This document shows positions 20,241 to 31,270 of a stretch of 64,000 nt of DNA, in pieces. The notes beneath the pieces are model-generated. The model made no database searches and was not told the DNA's origin. It saw only the letters and a program-made list of their open reading frames with translations. The stretch's first letter is position 1. Every line of letters starts with the position of its first letter. This DNA is from Lineus longissimus (taxonomy: Eukaryota > Nemertea > Pilidiophora > Heteronemertea > Lineidae), in the NCBI RefSeq assembly GCF_910592395.1, contig NC_088315.1, positions 14,679,808 to 14,743,807 on the forward strand. The letters are read 5' to 3'. Made by a program: the position numbers and the translations under genes.

Positions 20241-21782
20241 CTAAGTGGTGAGCATCTTCCTGAAGGCGTCGGTGTTCTCGGCCGTCACTGTGGCTTCAGG
20301 TAGGCTGTTCCAGTCGACGGTCGTACGCGGGAAGAAGGAATTTCTTTGGGCCTCGGTGGTGGTGTGGTCCTGCCTGAAGGATCTTGAGTTGCCATGTCTG
20401 GTCCTTCTGGTTGTCGCGATGAGGTGGTGTTCAACGACGACCTGCAGCTGGAGGATTTTGAAGAAGAGCAGGAGCCTGGCTTGGTGTCTTCGTTCCCCAA
20501 GGATGGGCCAACCTAGGGTGCCTATCATCTCGGTCACGCTGCTGGTGTTGCGGTGCCTGCCAGTTGCCCATCTGGCCGCTCTTCTCTGGACCATCTCTAA
20601 TTTGTGGACTTCGTTCTGGTAATGTGGATCCCAGACTGGTGCTGCATATTCTAGCTTGGGTCTTACTAAGGTGGTGTAGGCTTGGGATTTAAGTTTTTGG
20701 TTAGAGGTTCTAATGTTTCTTCGTAAAAAGGCAAGAGTGGAATTTGGTGACTTGGCGGTGTTGTCAATGTGTTCTTTCCATTTTATGTCTTTGGTGAAGG
20801 TTATGCCCAAGTATTTGGCAGAGTCGACCTTGTCGAGGCAGTGGCCGTGAAGGTGGTATTCAGGCGGTGGTCTTGCTCTTCCTCTCGATATAGGCAGAAG
20901 TACACATTTCTTAGGGTGGAATTCCATGAGCCATTCACTTTCCCAGATCTCGAGCGCGTGGAGGTCGGCTTGAAGCTGTTTTTCATCGCATCTTGATTTT
21001 ATGAGCCGGTACACGATTGTGTCATCCGCGAATAGGCGTACGTGGGACCTGACACACTCAGGAAGATCATTTATGTATATCAAGAATAACAGAGGGCCAA
21101 TGACGGAGCCTTGGGGAACTCCTGATGTAACTGGTTCGTTCCTTGAGGCCTCCCCTTCTATGACAACCCGCTGCTTGCGTCCGGTTAGAAAGTTGTTGAT
21201 CCAGCTTCGGGCTTGCTTTGAGATGCCATATCGCTCTAGTTTGAGGAGGATCCTTGCATGCGAGACCTTGTCGAAGGCCTTGCTAAAGTCCATGATGATA
21301 GCATCGGTTCTTTGGCCAGGGATGAGCTCTCGATGGACTTGGTCAACAAACTCGATTAGTTGGGTCTCGCATGACCGCTTTGCCCTGAATCCGTGTTGAC
21401 GGTTGTGCAGGATGTTGTGGTTCTCAAGGTGCTGCATGGTGTTGCTTGCAATAACATGTTCGAGTAACTTGCTGCATACGCACGTTAGGGATATTGGTCG
21501 GTAGTTTGCCGGGTCGCTCTTGTTACCCTTTTTGTAGACGGGTACTACGTTGGCCTGTCTCCAGTCTTGCGGTGCCTCTCCTGTGTCGAGGGATCTCTGG
21601 AATATCAGCTGGAGGATGGGGGCGATGCTGGTTGCCAGTGTTTTAAGTACCTTCGGGCTGAGCTGGTCTGGGCCGGCAGCTTTGTGGGGCTTGAGGTCTT
21701 TTAGGAGTTTGAGGATCCCCTGTGTTGACACAGGGATGTTTGGCATCGGGGGGGGGTCTTTTTCTAAGCAATGTTTTTGCAC
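20241..21782 (-). pseudogene. CR1-like element, reverse transcriptase segment
   Basis: This segment of ~513 codons holds the reverse transcriptase: LKPHKAAGPDQLSPKVLK, VPVYKKGNKSDPANYRPISL, QHGFRAKRSCETQLIEFV, IIMDFSKAFDKVSHARIL, TSGVPQGSVIGPLLFLIYIN, and VRLFADDTIVYR with the catalytic Asp pair. The C-terminus has the usual YTTLVRPKLEYAAPVWDPH and VDWNSLPEATV blocks. These motifs are diagnostic of the CR1/Jockey group. The segment has no internal stop; it is separated from the endonuclease only by the frameshift near 21775 and is otherwise well preserved, so the lesion is recent. Confidence 0.9.
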
Positions 21783-23152
21783 AGCTGTCTGAGTGATGGT
21801 GGTGTGACACTGCTGAATACAGACAGGAACTGGTTATTTAGTAGCTCTGCCTTCCCTTGACTGTCTACAACCGTATCGCCGTTAGGGCTCTTCATCTGCG
21901 GTATTCCTATGCTGTCCCTCTTGGTGTGTTTGATTAGGGTCCAAAACCTCTTGTTTGCTTTTGTCCTGTCCTCCATGCTATTGGTGTTTGGGGTGAGGAT
22001 GTCTTCGATGTAAATCCAGTAGGACTGTCTGATCTTCTTTTGTATCTTGGCCCTCAGTTCACGATGTTTTTGACTGTCCTGGCGTGAGTAGTTGTTCTTG
22101 TGCTTTCTTTTGCTTAGTGCTGTGCTCTTCTTCATCAGCTTGCGTATGGGATTCGTTATCCACGGCTTTTGATCTTTGCGCCTGGCGGTCTTGTGTGGTA
22201 TGTTGGCGCTGATGGCATCCGATAGTGCGTTCTTAAGGGATGTCCACATCATTTCGACAGTGCTTCCTGCTTTGGCCCTCAGCTCATTGTAGACGTTGTC
22301 CATGGCGTGTTCCATTTTAGACCAATCCGCCTTTTTATACAGAGGGATTTGTCTTGGTGTCTGCTTGAGCCTGTGCTGTGGGAGAAGACCGTCGATGAGA
22401 ACCGCTTTGTCGTGGTCCGATATGCCTTCAACTACTTTCCAGTTGGATATTAGTGTCTCGTTGTTGGTGAGAAAGAGATCTAGGGTGTTGTTGGCTCTAG
22501 TTGGTTCGGTGATCATTTGGGTCAGTCCTGCATCATCAAAGATATCTTGGAAACGACGCTGTATCCCTACGTTGCTGGCATCCTTCTTCATTGAGTTGGA
22601 TCTCCAGTCGATATCTGGGAGGTTGAAGTCTCCGGCTATCCATAAGTTGGTGGTGGCGGACGGAGGTAGGCGCTGCAGAGCGGTTTCGAAGGCATCACAG
22701 CTGGTTGAGTTGGCTGTGTGGGGATGGTAGAAACCTCCAATGATTATGTTCTTATCCACCTTCAGGCTGATCTGGACCCAGAGGATTTCACAATCTGTGT
22801 CCAGGTTTGGCATGATGCTGCTCGCGATTTCGCTTTTCACTGCAATCATCACACCACCTCCTAGGTTTTTGGCATTTCGGTCCTTTCTGAAGATGTTGTA
22901 CTTGGCCGAAAACTGGTCTGGGGCCCCTATTTCTCCATTATTGATGCTGCTTGTCAGTTTGGTCTCCGTGGCGACGACAATGTCCGGGTCATGAGTATCG
23001 ACTAGGTGCTGAAAACTACCACGCTTGGAACTGATCGAGTTGCAATTCACGTTGAGGAGTCTCAGTTGTCTTCCTGGGGGCGTCGGCGTGGGAGCTCTTG
23101 CTTTGGGTTTGGGTCGCTTAGGTGTTGAGGCGCGGACTGGGCTGCCTGGGAC
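21768..23152 (-). pseudogene. CR1-like element, AP endonuclease segment
   Basis: Continuing from the linker (the SPVRASTPKRPKPKARAPTP region), the frame enters an exonuclease-endonuclease-phosphatase fold: LRLLNVNCNSISSKRG, VVATETKL (catalytic Glu), IAGDFNLPDIDW (Asp, Asn) and GISDHDKAVLIDG (Asp-His). A basic region with many Lys/Arg follows before the reverse transcriptase. The frame ends at a stop near 21764 because of a frameshift in an A-run; the next segment (20241-21782) carries on in another frame with 19 bases of overlap. The first in-frame start that can be drawn (23050) is artificial, as the true protein begins at 25036. Confidence 0.87.
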
Positions 23153-24401
23153 GGTCTACCTAATGCGCGTCCGGAACAATTTGTGCGTCCGGAGCGCGTC
23201 CGGAAGAGAAAGTGCGCGTCCGGAACAATTTCCTATGTAAATATGAACTTAATGTTGCATTAGATGGCTTAAATAGCATTTTAATTCCATGTAGAGAAAA
23301 TAAAATTGGAAAAAATCTCCTTGGTGACTTTGTATTTTACAATTTTCAGCGGGGTGATTTGGGTGTTACACAGCCATCAAATCCCAGTTTACTGACGTTT
23401 CTCCTCAACCAATTGTTGTTGCAGTTGCAGAATTTCGATAGTAGCCGTGTTGTAATGGATTAGACTGGTATCTGGTGTCTCAGCACATGGAATGCCGTCA
23501 GAGTGTCTTATCATTGTTAATTTCACAAAAAATCAGAATCAAATATGTTATTGAAAATCACTATACAGTCAAAGTGTCAATTAGTGAGATGTGTTCACAT
23601 TAATATGTAAAGAGCAATCTCTAGTGAACTCACACAACTGTTTGACATGGGGGAGCCCCCCAAACCCCCGTCCTTCTGACATATTTAGCCAGTACGTTGG
23701 TGGATGAGTCCCCCAAACCCCCAAAAATATATTTTGTGAGAAAAATAAGTGAAAATTGTACTACTTCTTTGATGTAAGTGTATCCTTAAATCCACTGTCA
23801 TCACTAGATCCTTTGATAATAAGCCATAGCTAAATTTAAGTGTAGCCAATTAGAAATTAATCTAAAAAATAAGTCCCCCCTCCCGGGCCCACTCTGTCGA
23901 ATGGTAGAAAAACTGGCCTTTTTATTTTAATGAATAAGATATATACCCAGGAAAATAATCATTAAGCTCATCTTTAGTTGAAGCTCTTAAAACCGCACTG
24001 AATTTTGTTGACCCCCTTCCCCCTTCCCCCTCAATCCCCCCCTCCCCCCTAAAAGCGCAAATTGGCTTCACAATAATTGCTATTGCCCCTTATCCCACGG
24101 CACGCAAAGACAAACTCATAACCGACTTAGACGACCACAACAGGAGAAGGCGCGTAAGGAAGTTGGGATATGATTATGGCATTAGTAATTAACCACCTCG
24201 CTGAAAATTGTAAAATACAAAGTCACCAAAAAGATTTTTTTCAATTTTATTTTCTCTACATGGAATTAAAATGCTATTTAGGCCATCTAATGCAACAATA
24301 GGTTCACATTTACATAGGAAATTGTTCCGGACGCGCACTTTCTCTTCCGGACGCGCTCCGGATGCGCAAACAGAGTTCCGGACGCACATTAGGTGGACCC
24401 T
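23153..24401. mobile_element. 1.25-kb TIR element inserted in the CR1 coding region
   Basis: About 210 bases at the two ends (23153-23365 and 24190-24401) are inverted copies of each other. The outer part of each TIR carries tandem GCGTCCGGA(A/G) words. The word CCTGGGAC flanks it at 23145-23152 and 24402-24409, a probable 8-bp target duplication (6-9 bp depending on where the imperfect tip is drawn). The interior (23370-24185) is AT-rich with runs of C (23640-24060) and no transposase. Removing the element and one flanking repeat restores the CR1 reading frame from the linker into the endonuclease. Confidence 0.85.
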
Positions 24402-25036
24402 CCTGGGACGCTCAAGGAGGGAGAAGGAGGTCGTGGCCTGCATACGTCTGCCGGGATGGGCTGGCTTAGGTGGCTGGGAGTGGGCGCGAGGGTCGCGGAG
24501 AGGTTTGCGGTCATCTGACTGATCGAGTTGGCTGGGCTTGGAGTGATGATCGCGAAGGGATTTCCCGTTTGGATGGGGGAGACACTTTGTAAGATGCTGT
24601 GATTTAGATTGGCACATATGGGACAGAACCACAAAGCACTAGAGCCCTTAAACCTTTCATACGATTCATCCCCAATCCCCATACACATAGTGTGTAACCA
24701 CTTGTTGCAGTCATCACAACACAGCGCAGCATCAGTGTCTTTTACTGCTCCATTGCAGTCAATGCACGGGTATTTGGGTGGCCTACCCCTCGGTCCTGGG
24801 TTTGTTTCCACGTCACCTCCCAGAATAATCAAGTGTATGAGCAAAAGAGAGACATACTTGCTTGGCTTGATTGTCAACGACGGGATTAGCTGCCCTTTGG
24901 TGCCCTGTTTTGCTACGAAAATCGACAGACACACTTTGTCCGTTCTTCCCGAAAATGTCACAATTGATACAGCCGTAAGCACCGCGGCTAGGAGACACAC
25001 ACACGGCAATGCCGAGAACCGTTTGGCTGTCTTCAT
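24402..25036 (-). pseudogene. CR1-like element, N-terminal coding segment: hydrophobic leader, 2A peptide, PHD finger
   Basis: The frame starts at Met 25036. Residues ~8-30 are hydrophobic (FSALPCVCLLAAVLTAVSIV), like a signal peptide. Around residue 80 stands LGGDVETNPGP (24791-24814), a full 2A consensus at which the ribosome releases the chain between Gly and Pro, so the N-terminal part would be made as a separate product. A C4HC3 PHD finger follows (CIDC, CCDDC, HTMC, CPIC; ~24609-24780). In CR1 proteins this finger is thought to act in nucleic-acid or chromatin contact. A Ser/Pro-rich linker leads into the insertion at 24401. The frame is intact up to the insertion and is cut by a stop inside the inserted TIR. 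Confidence 0.85.
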
Positions 25037-25150
25037 TATCTTTGCTATCGTTGCGCGAGATAAAGCGTCCTTAGATCAGAGAAATCATGGCGGCCCTTTG
25101 TTTTCAAGTGGCGCGGAGAAGGTCTGGCATAAAAGTGTCCGATCTGCCTG

Positions 25151-26729
25151 ATTTCTAGTATCGATTTCCTCAGAATCTTCAGGATACAATCTAACTACTT
25201 TTACCCTGCACTACCTTGAGATTTGATGCAAGGAAATGTATTTTAAAGGCTGATATAATGCGGAAAATTTGGAGAGACAAATTTTGGATGTTGTTCAGTT
25301 CACGCATGCGCGTCGTGTGTACATCATGCACGATATGAGTGTATGTATATTCACCCCCATAAACCGACCAAAGGCCTAATTGCCATTATCGGTCGCGACC
25401 GCGTCTCCAATTAACCCGGCAATTAACACCTCGGAGCAAAGCTCTCTTGATTATTGTAACACCACAGACAGTGGCTATCATGAGAATCCATATGAAAACT
25501 TTTGTACTGGCAGTTAGTATCAGTTATAACCACACTCTATGTTGAGCGCGAGAAAATTACGATATAGACAATAGTGATGCAGCTTATACATATCATTATC
25601 AACAAGACGAATGTCCTTCGGTATTGACCTGATGATGATGCTCAGCTAATAAACTGTGCTTTACTAACCAGCTAACTTTGTCTTTTATTGTGCCCTGAAA
25701 ACTTGAAAACACTTCTCATACTTGAGTAACATTACTCAACTCATCTTCACACTGTAAGTTGTGTCAAACCTGACTTCAAGAGCAACACTGATTGAAACTT
25801 TATTTGGTGATGGTGGGGTAATTAACGGTAATTGCTTTCAATAGCATTCTGCGATAATGACGTCATTTCAGCTGCTGCCCTCTATTTCCCCATCGCTGAA
25901 TCACAGGCAATTTCGGAAAAAACATGCGGTTTTGTTACGGATTTAGGCTTTCTTACTTGGGCAGTTAAAGATTCGATCTGGCTCACGTCCAAGTGGCAGG
26001 AATACTATATTATAATTGTTCTGAATTTTTCTCTCTCTGACTCTATGGTATCATTCATGCTAAAAAAACGCAGGATCAAAGATAATTGACTTTGAAATAA
26101 GGTCAAATGCGCAGAAATTAGTGCTGATATCCAACTGTCATGTGACTAAAGCCATTCAAATAAATTACTTGTTTATCATCATTCAACCTTGTGATATTGG
26201 GGAGGGAGGGGCTTTGATATTTGATATTTTTGATATTTTGTTTGGGTGACAATGATTGAGCGGGAAGGCCTTTGATATTTGATTGTTTTTGCCCATGAAC
26301 TTAAATCTGACAGCTAGCAGTCTCTCCTGTTGCAAGCATCGCCCCATATACAGTATACACACTTGTGTGCACACATGCACACACTGTGGACAAACAATGT
26401 ATTCACGGCGTTGAACGAGAAACATTGAGAAAAACACAAGAACTGAGCAGGTGACTACATTTAATCAAGTCTCGATTCCAGGCTATATCGGGAACACCAA
26501 TGCTTTGGTGGGCCCGTGGGCATTCGCCTCAGGTAGTGAGGTTGAGAGTATCGGTTCGAAAATTTCATACAGAAATTGCTTATCATTCCACCTGATGCCG
26601 GCATGGACATGACATTGAGACTGCATGCTGGTTTGTTTAGTCTGGCCAGGATCAAAATCAACAAGGAAATGGATATCAATTTTGAAGAGCCCATCAGGTC
26701 TGGCAAAGTTAGGTTGGGTGGATGGTGCC
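25151..26729. other. No gene supported
   Basis: An 85-codon plus-strand frame (25832-26089) and two overlapping minus-strand frames near 26461-26767 show no domain. TTGATATTTGATATT words cluster at 26215-26285. Confidence 0.4.
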
Positions 26730-26755
26730 TTGATATTTGATATATCAAATATCAA
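26730..26755. repeat. 26-base perfect palindrome
   Basis: The stretch starts TTGATATTTGATA and reads the same on both strands. Related single arms of the palindrome (TTTGATATTTGATATTTT) lie 500 bases upstream at 26215-26230 and 26270. Confidence 0.75.
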
Positions 26756-27189
26756 AATAATCGGCACGGAACATAAAGTCGGGACGGGCAGTGATGATAA
26801 ACAAGTAATTTATGTTGAATGGCCTAAAACGTCATCAATATTTTATTCAAGTGACCTTTGGATCTATAAATAATAATGTCGCGAAATGCTATTTAATGAA
26901 GTGTGAACTTTTGGTTGCAATTTAGCAAAGGTGAGAACAACTTTATTCACCAAATTGCAAATGAAAACAAAACGTAGGATAAAATATGTTCTTATTCGCA
27001 ATGAAAGTATTCAATACGTGAAGCAATGCTAAAAGAGCAAATAAATCCCAATTTTACATGATGCCGCTAATGGACGAAGTTTAGTGCACGGCTAGCGATA
27101 ATGCGAGGGGCAAATGTTGCCTAGATTTCAAGCGGATGAGCTGATTTACAAGAACAAAAAATTGTCAGAACTCAAAATGAAACATTTAA
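26756..27189. other. No gene seen
   Basis: AT-rich sequence without frames or repeats of note. Confidence 0.4.
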
Positions 27190-27480
27190 TAGCCCCGTCG
27201 ACTTCAAATATTGTCGCCAGGCGGCCATCGTGAAAATCCAACGAAGTCCTATCTCCTAAACTGTTGAGCAGATGTCAACCAATTTCCAAGTGACATGTAC
27301 ACTCTTCAATAACCCTAAAATTCAGTCAACTTTATAACCAAAATGCTATACTTAGATGCTACCGGTAATTTTCTTTTTTGCCATTGAACCGAGAAGAATA
27401 AGGAATTAAAACTGGTGAAACCAGCCAGCGACTGTTCTCCCCATATGCACTGCAAATGACATGCATTGCACTACCCGATG
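27190..27480 (+). repeat. Dispersed repeat shared with 38440-38745
   Basis: Shares long blocks with the later copy: AAAATCCAACGAAGTCCTA, CAGATGTCAACCAATTTCCA, CATGTACACTC, AACTTTATAACCAAAATGCT and CTGCAAATGACATGCATT. The unit belongs to the GCCAGGCGGCCATCTTGAAA family that is tandemly arrayed at 38190-38575. Confidence 0.8.
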
Positions 27481-27780
27481 TGAGCAGATGGTCCCTGGAC
27501 TATTTCATTTTCATATAACTCACGGATAATGCTCGGTACATACTATACAACGACTGTTGGACTTGTCATATTTTTGACGATTAGACAGTGGCGCCTCTAT
27601 CGGGAATATTTGGCACGAAGATGTTCAAAAGTCATAACCGACTTCAACAGGCAGACAGCGCATGCATAAAATCTTGTAGAGTATACCAGACTACAGGGAG
27701 CAAGTTTGTGGCCGACATCAAACGTTCAGTCATACATCCCGTCACAGCATGATCTTCCGCTCATCCACAGCCTCTTAAAC

Positions 27781-28462
27781 GGGTATTAATAAACAGAGAA
27801 ACGAAGAAATCGAGAACTTCCCCTATCGACTAGTCAGGCCTCGTCTCCCAATGCATTGCTACACAAAATCAGTACTTGTGTGCCAACAGCCATTTTGTTT
27901 TGTTCAAAATGAAGTAGCATCAATTCAAAACAATTAAGGGGCGTATAGCCATGTAGCAAATCCTGACCTAGCTTGGACAGTTTTGACTGTGTATTAGGTT
28001 ATTAAAACCAAGAAAACAACCACTAAAAACCAATCAACCAAGACTTTAGTTGGGCAATTTTAGACCTGGTAATTAACCTCGTCCCTCCTGCTTGTTTGGT
28101 CCTGGGGACGAGGCTTGTTTCGTAAGGCGGGTAGCGTCTGGCAGGGCTACAGAGTCGAGAATATCGGAGATGAAATGCTTTATTTCTCACGTCGGACTAC
28201 GATCTACTGTTACACCGGGTAGATCTAAAATACAGACTTTGCTAATTAAGACTGGACTATGCTGAATACTCAACAAGGCTGAAATGAGATATGAAGTGGG
28301 GGTGCAACTTCGCCGTGCCAGGTGTACATCGGTGCTTTGAGAAGGGACGCAGATGGGAACCATTTTACTGACACTTCACTGACATAGGTTTTAAGGCCTA
28401 ACTACTCGATATGGGAAGTTCTCGATTTCTTCGTTTCTCTGTTTCTCTGTTTATTAATACCC
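27781..28462. mobile_element. 682-bp Mutator-type MITE
   Basis: Terminal inverted repeats of ~42 bases start GGGTATTAATAAACAGAGAA; the right TIR has an 8-base duplication. The 9-bp flanks CTCTTAAAC (27772-27780) and CTCTCAAAC (28463-28471) differ at one base and look like a target duplication. The TIR matches the end next to the Mutator-like transposase pseudogene (43373-43414), so this is probably a non-autonomous relative of that element. There is no coding capacity. Confidence 0.85.
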
Positions 28463-28471
28463 CTCTCAAAC

Positions 28472-29415
28472 ACCTGCTGAGCGTCTTGTGTTACAACTTG
28501 TTATGAAACATTCCCTTTTCGCCAAGGTAATTCCTATATCGGGATTTCTTGGTATCACTCGGTACTGCCCGAACACCTGGTACCACAAACCTCCTTGGGA
28601 AAACATTGTTTATAGCATAAAAAATAAGCCTGAGCTGTTATCTTGCGCATATCAAGACAAAATCTGAAAGATGACACGAGGAGAAAGAAATATACTTCGC
28701 CTCAAATAATAATTGACGAAAATTCAACATACCGTATACCGTATACCGTTAGCTCTTTGATGTTTGAGATTTTATCCTTCTCTCAATTGACATTTCATTT
28801 GTGTCTAGTCGGCCTATTTGCTACCAGCAGCAGTAATTTTCTAAACTGAGATATAACAATTGGCATAAATCCCATTACCCCTTCTGTGTGGTTGACATTT
28901 AATCAGCAGTTTAATAGCCGATAGCGTGTGGGGGCATTAATATTGTGGAGTTGTAATGAAAAAAAACTCCCTGTTCATAGCCTACATGTACAATGGATTT
29001 CTATACCCCTTTTGCTCTGTCCACTCTCCCGGACCCAGGTCATCTTTATTGGCCTCTTGAACTTTATAATAATTCCTCTATGCTCCACTCCAAAATATTC
29101 TTCCTTTATCACCCATAAAAAAAAATCCCCGTCTTTACTGAGGCCCGAAGACCAAGCGGCAGCACATGGCAATGCTCCTAATCTGATCTATTGGAAATTA
29201 TGAGCAGATAATCTCGTACTTGCTCCCTTTAGTGTAGTCTGGTTACTCTAAGATAAAATCAAAAAAAATTCTATACCAAGCTACTTACTCTCAAGTTACT
29301 CCTTATCTATCCATTGTACTCCAAATCGGATCAAAAATAGTCTTCAACCTTTTAGCTCCCTTTAGCGCCCGAGCCGGATCTCACCATACCGCCCGTAGCC
29401 GCCCGTGTTTAAAAC
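28472..29415. other. No gene supported
   Basis: Frames of 68-91 codons on the plus strand show no domain. The word ACCGTATACCGTATACCGT occurs near 28731. Confidence 0.4.
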
Positions 29416-29664
29416 CAGGGGCGGATCCAGGATATTTCGAAAGGGGGGGGGGGCGCACTATGAGGGCGAAGCCCGAATTGCGAGCGTCGCAGGCGCGAAG
29501 CGACGGCGGGGGGTCCCCAGAAAATTTTTTAAGATAAGACTCCATATATGCGATTTCCTGGCATCTGATCTTCAAATATTGAGCACCACTCCCACCCCAT
29601 TTTCAGTGTTTTTTTACACCGTGCCGGAATTAGGGGGGGGGCGTGCGCCTTGGATCCGCGCCTG
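29416..29664. mobile_element. 249-bp hAT-like MITE
   Basis: It begins CAGGGGCGGATCCAGG and ends with the near-complement CCTTGGATCCGCGCCTG, with G-runs just inside both ends. CAGGGGCGGATCC is a common tip among hAT-type MITEs of invertebrates. The flanks share AAAAC (29411-29415 and 29665-29669), a 5-bp duplication rather than the usual 8. The 86-codon frame inside is a by-product of the repeat. Confidence 0.75.
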
Positions 29665-29707
29665 AAAACTCCCGCCCTATGATGTCTTTAGCGGCCGCGA
29701 AGTAAAG

Positions 29708-30247
29708 TTACACAACAGGGGCGACGCTAAGAGTGCTATCTTCATAATAAAACTCGTTCCTAGGTGGGTTGCTGTACATTTTACTGAGTAATTCAGGGCT
29801 ATACACAATTCCTAAAATTGACCTGCCGCCTATTATCAGTTCTGTAACTAGGACGAAGTGACGGAGATAGAGGGCAGCCAACATAATGGCCGTAACACAA
29901 TGTGTACTTGGAAGAGCATTATGAAGAGGGAAATATGGTATTAATTCGTTGAATAGGCACACCAAACATGCCAGGAACTGGAAACTGAGTAAAGGTAAAG
30001 TTTTAGTGTTGATATTGGGCTTCTTTATGCATATCATTTGAGTTAAGCCACCATAAACACAGTCATAAACAACACAACAGCTATGGTCGACAGTGTGTGT
30101 TGTGTTGTGGTAGTGTACATCTGCATTGTACATGTAAGATAAGATAAGATAAGACAAGCCCTTCGGCGATAATGGCTCACTGTGAGAAATGATTGCTATA
30201 ATGTTGTCAACAGGGACTGGACCAATTGGTTCACTTACTGAATCCAA
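29708..30247 (-). CDS. Unrecognised 179-codon open frame
   Basis: The frame includes several hydrophobic stretches (for example LPLLSFQFLACLVCLFNELI and a second at HCVTAIMLAALYLRHFVLVT), which could be membrane segments. No family is recognised, and no flanking splice or promoter signal supports it. A GATAA tandem run lies inside it at 30134-30153. It may be a chance frame. Confidence 0.15.
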   Translation of the reverse strand: MDSVSEPIGPVPVDNIIAIISHSEPLSPKGLSYLILSYMYNADVHYHNTTHTVDHSCCVVYDCVYGGLTQMICIKKPNINTKTLPLLSFQFLACLVCLFNELIPYFPLHNALPSTHCVTAIMLAALYLRHFVLVTELIIGGRSILGIVYSPELLSKMYSNPPRNEFYYEDSTLSVAPVV

Positions 30248-30278
30248 GATGGCGGACCACCAGACTAAAATGCGAGTA

Positions 30279-30721
30279 GAGACAAGACCACTAATGAATA
30301 TTCATAGGTTGGAGGGTCGAGGCCTATCAATTAGACGAGTGCATGTTTTTTAGTCTCAAGTACATATTTGGAGAGGTATTGAAAAAATATTTGTTGTGGC
30401 AAGTCTACAGATATAAAGAAATTATTTGATGAAAAAATTAATTTCGAATTTTGCTAATTGGGTAATAGGGGGCGTGTTTTGAGTTTTTTCTGCCAGTTGG
30501 CTGAAAACAGTGGAAATATCAAAGTCTGTCTAATTTGTCGATTATAAAAAAATTTCCGTGGTCAATCACCAATTTCCATCGCACCAGTTACTCGCAAGAC
30601 TAACCCGTATATCATATCCGAATTTCAGTTTCACTACTTGACGCGTTCTTTGATGCGTCGCGGTCAAACATTGACAATTTAACTGCTAAAAGGCTTAAAA
30701 AATCAATTGTGGTCTTGTCTC
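30279..30721 (+). repeat. 443-bp terminal direct repeat, left copy
   Basis: Begins GAGACAAGACCAC and ends GTGGTCTTGTCTC. Identical by eye to the right copy. Confidence 0.9.
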
Positions 30722-31270
30722 TATTTACACTACATTTTGGGTCAATATAGTGAAAAATTTGAATGTGCTCAAATCACTCTAATTCATTTAGAATATTGTA
30801 TTGCTGATGATTTAAGGTCAAAACAAGCTAAAATAATGAGAAAAAAACTTAATTTGACCCAAATAAGAGTCAACCTAACCCCGGTCTAAGTTCGGTTTCA
30901 TTTTTACAAGTCTTGTTGTGTTGCCATTCATTTTGTAATTTCTTTGAAACTACTTAGGCCTTGATTCTGAAAGTTGTGCCCTAAGCAGCAAAGATATTCC
31001 TAAATCACATCCTAAATTTTCAGCTCCATAGCTTGCATATTCTGGCCAGGGCAGGTCTTTGAATTTGGTGCTGTTGGCTGCAAAATCATGACTTTTTGTC
31101 GATTTTGTCCTCTTTCGTCGCTTTGGCACAGTTGTACCACTCTTTGAAATGTCTCTCATTTCTCCAAAAATGTCCAGATATGACTTTCCTTTGTTGGAGA
31201 TTTGTGGGATGTCATGTACATTAGTTTGAAAAAAATCTCAAAATGTTAACCCCTGAAATGTACCTTCATT
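30722..31270. other. 549-bp interior between the two direct repeats
   Basis: Contains short frames on both strands (60 codons at 30707-30889 plus; 69 codons at 30950-31159 minus, Lys/Arg-rich at its N-terminus). No retroviral or transposase domain is seen. Confidence 0.4.

Larger units (their letters stand above)
20091..25150 (-). mobile_element. CR1-like non-LTR retrotransposon with 2A peptide and PHD finger, interrupted
   Basis: On the minus strand the element reads: leader, signal-like N-terminus, 2A motif (24791-24814), PHD finger, proline-rich linker, endonuclease, reverse transcriptase (stop at 20241), and a short 3' UTR ending in a GAA microsatellite (TTC run at 20090-20106). The coding region is split by a 1.25-kb TIR element at 23153-24401 and has one further frameshift near 21775. 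Outer edges are estimates; I found no clear target duplication. The 2A and PHD combination is known from CR1-group elements of sea urchin and amphioxus. Confidence 0.88.

Noticed and set aside
20245-22994. Plus-strand frames of up to 144 codons inside the CR1 region
   Set aside because: They lie opposite the endonuclease and reverse transcriptase and have no domain of their own.
29405-29665. 86-codon frame with GGGSRIFRKGGG
   Set aside because: It is the translation of the CAGGGGCGGATCC-type MITE, not a gene.
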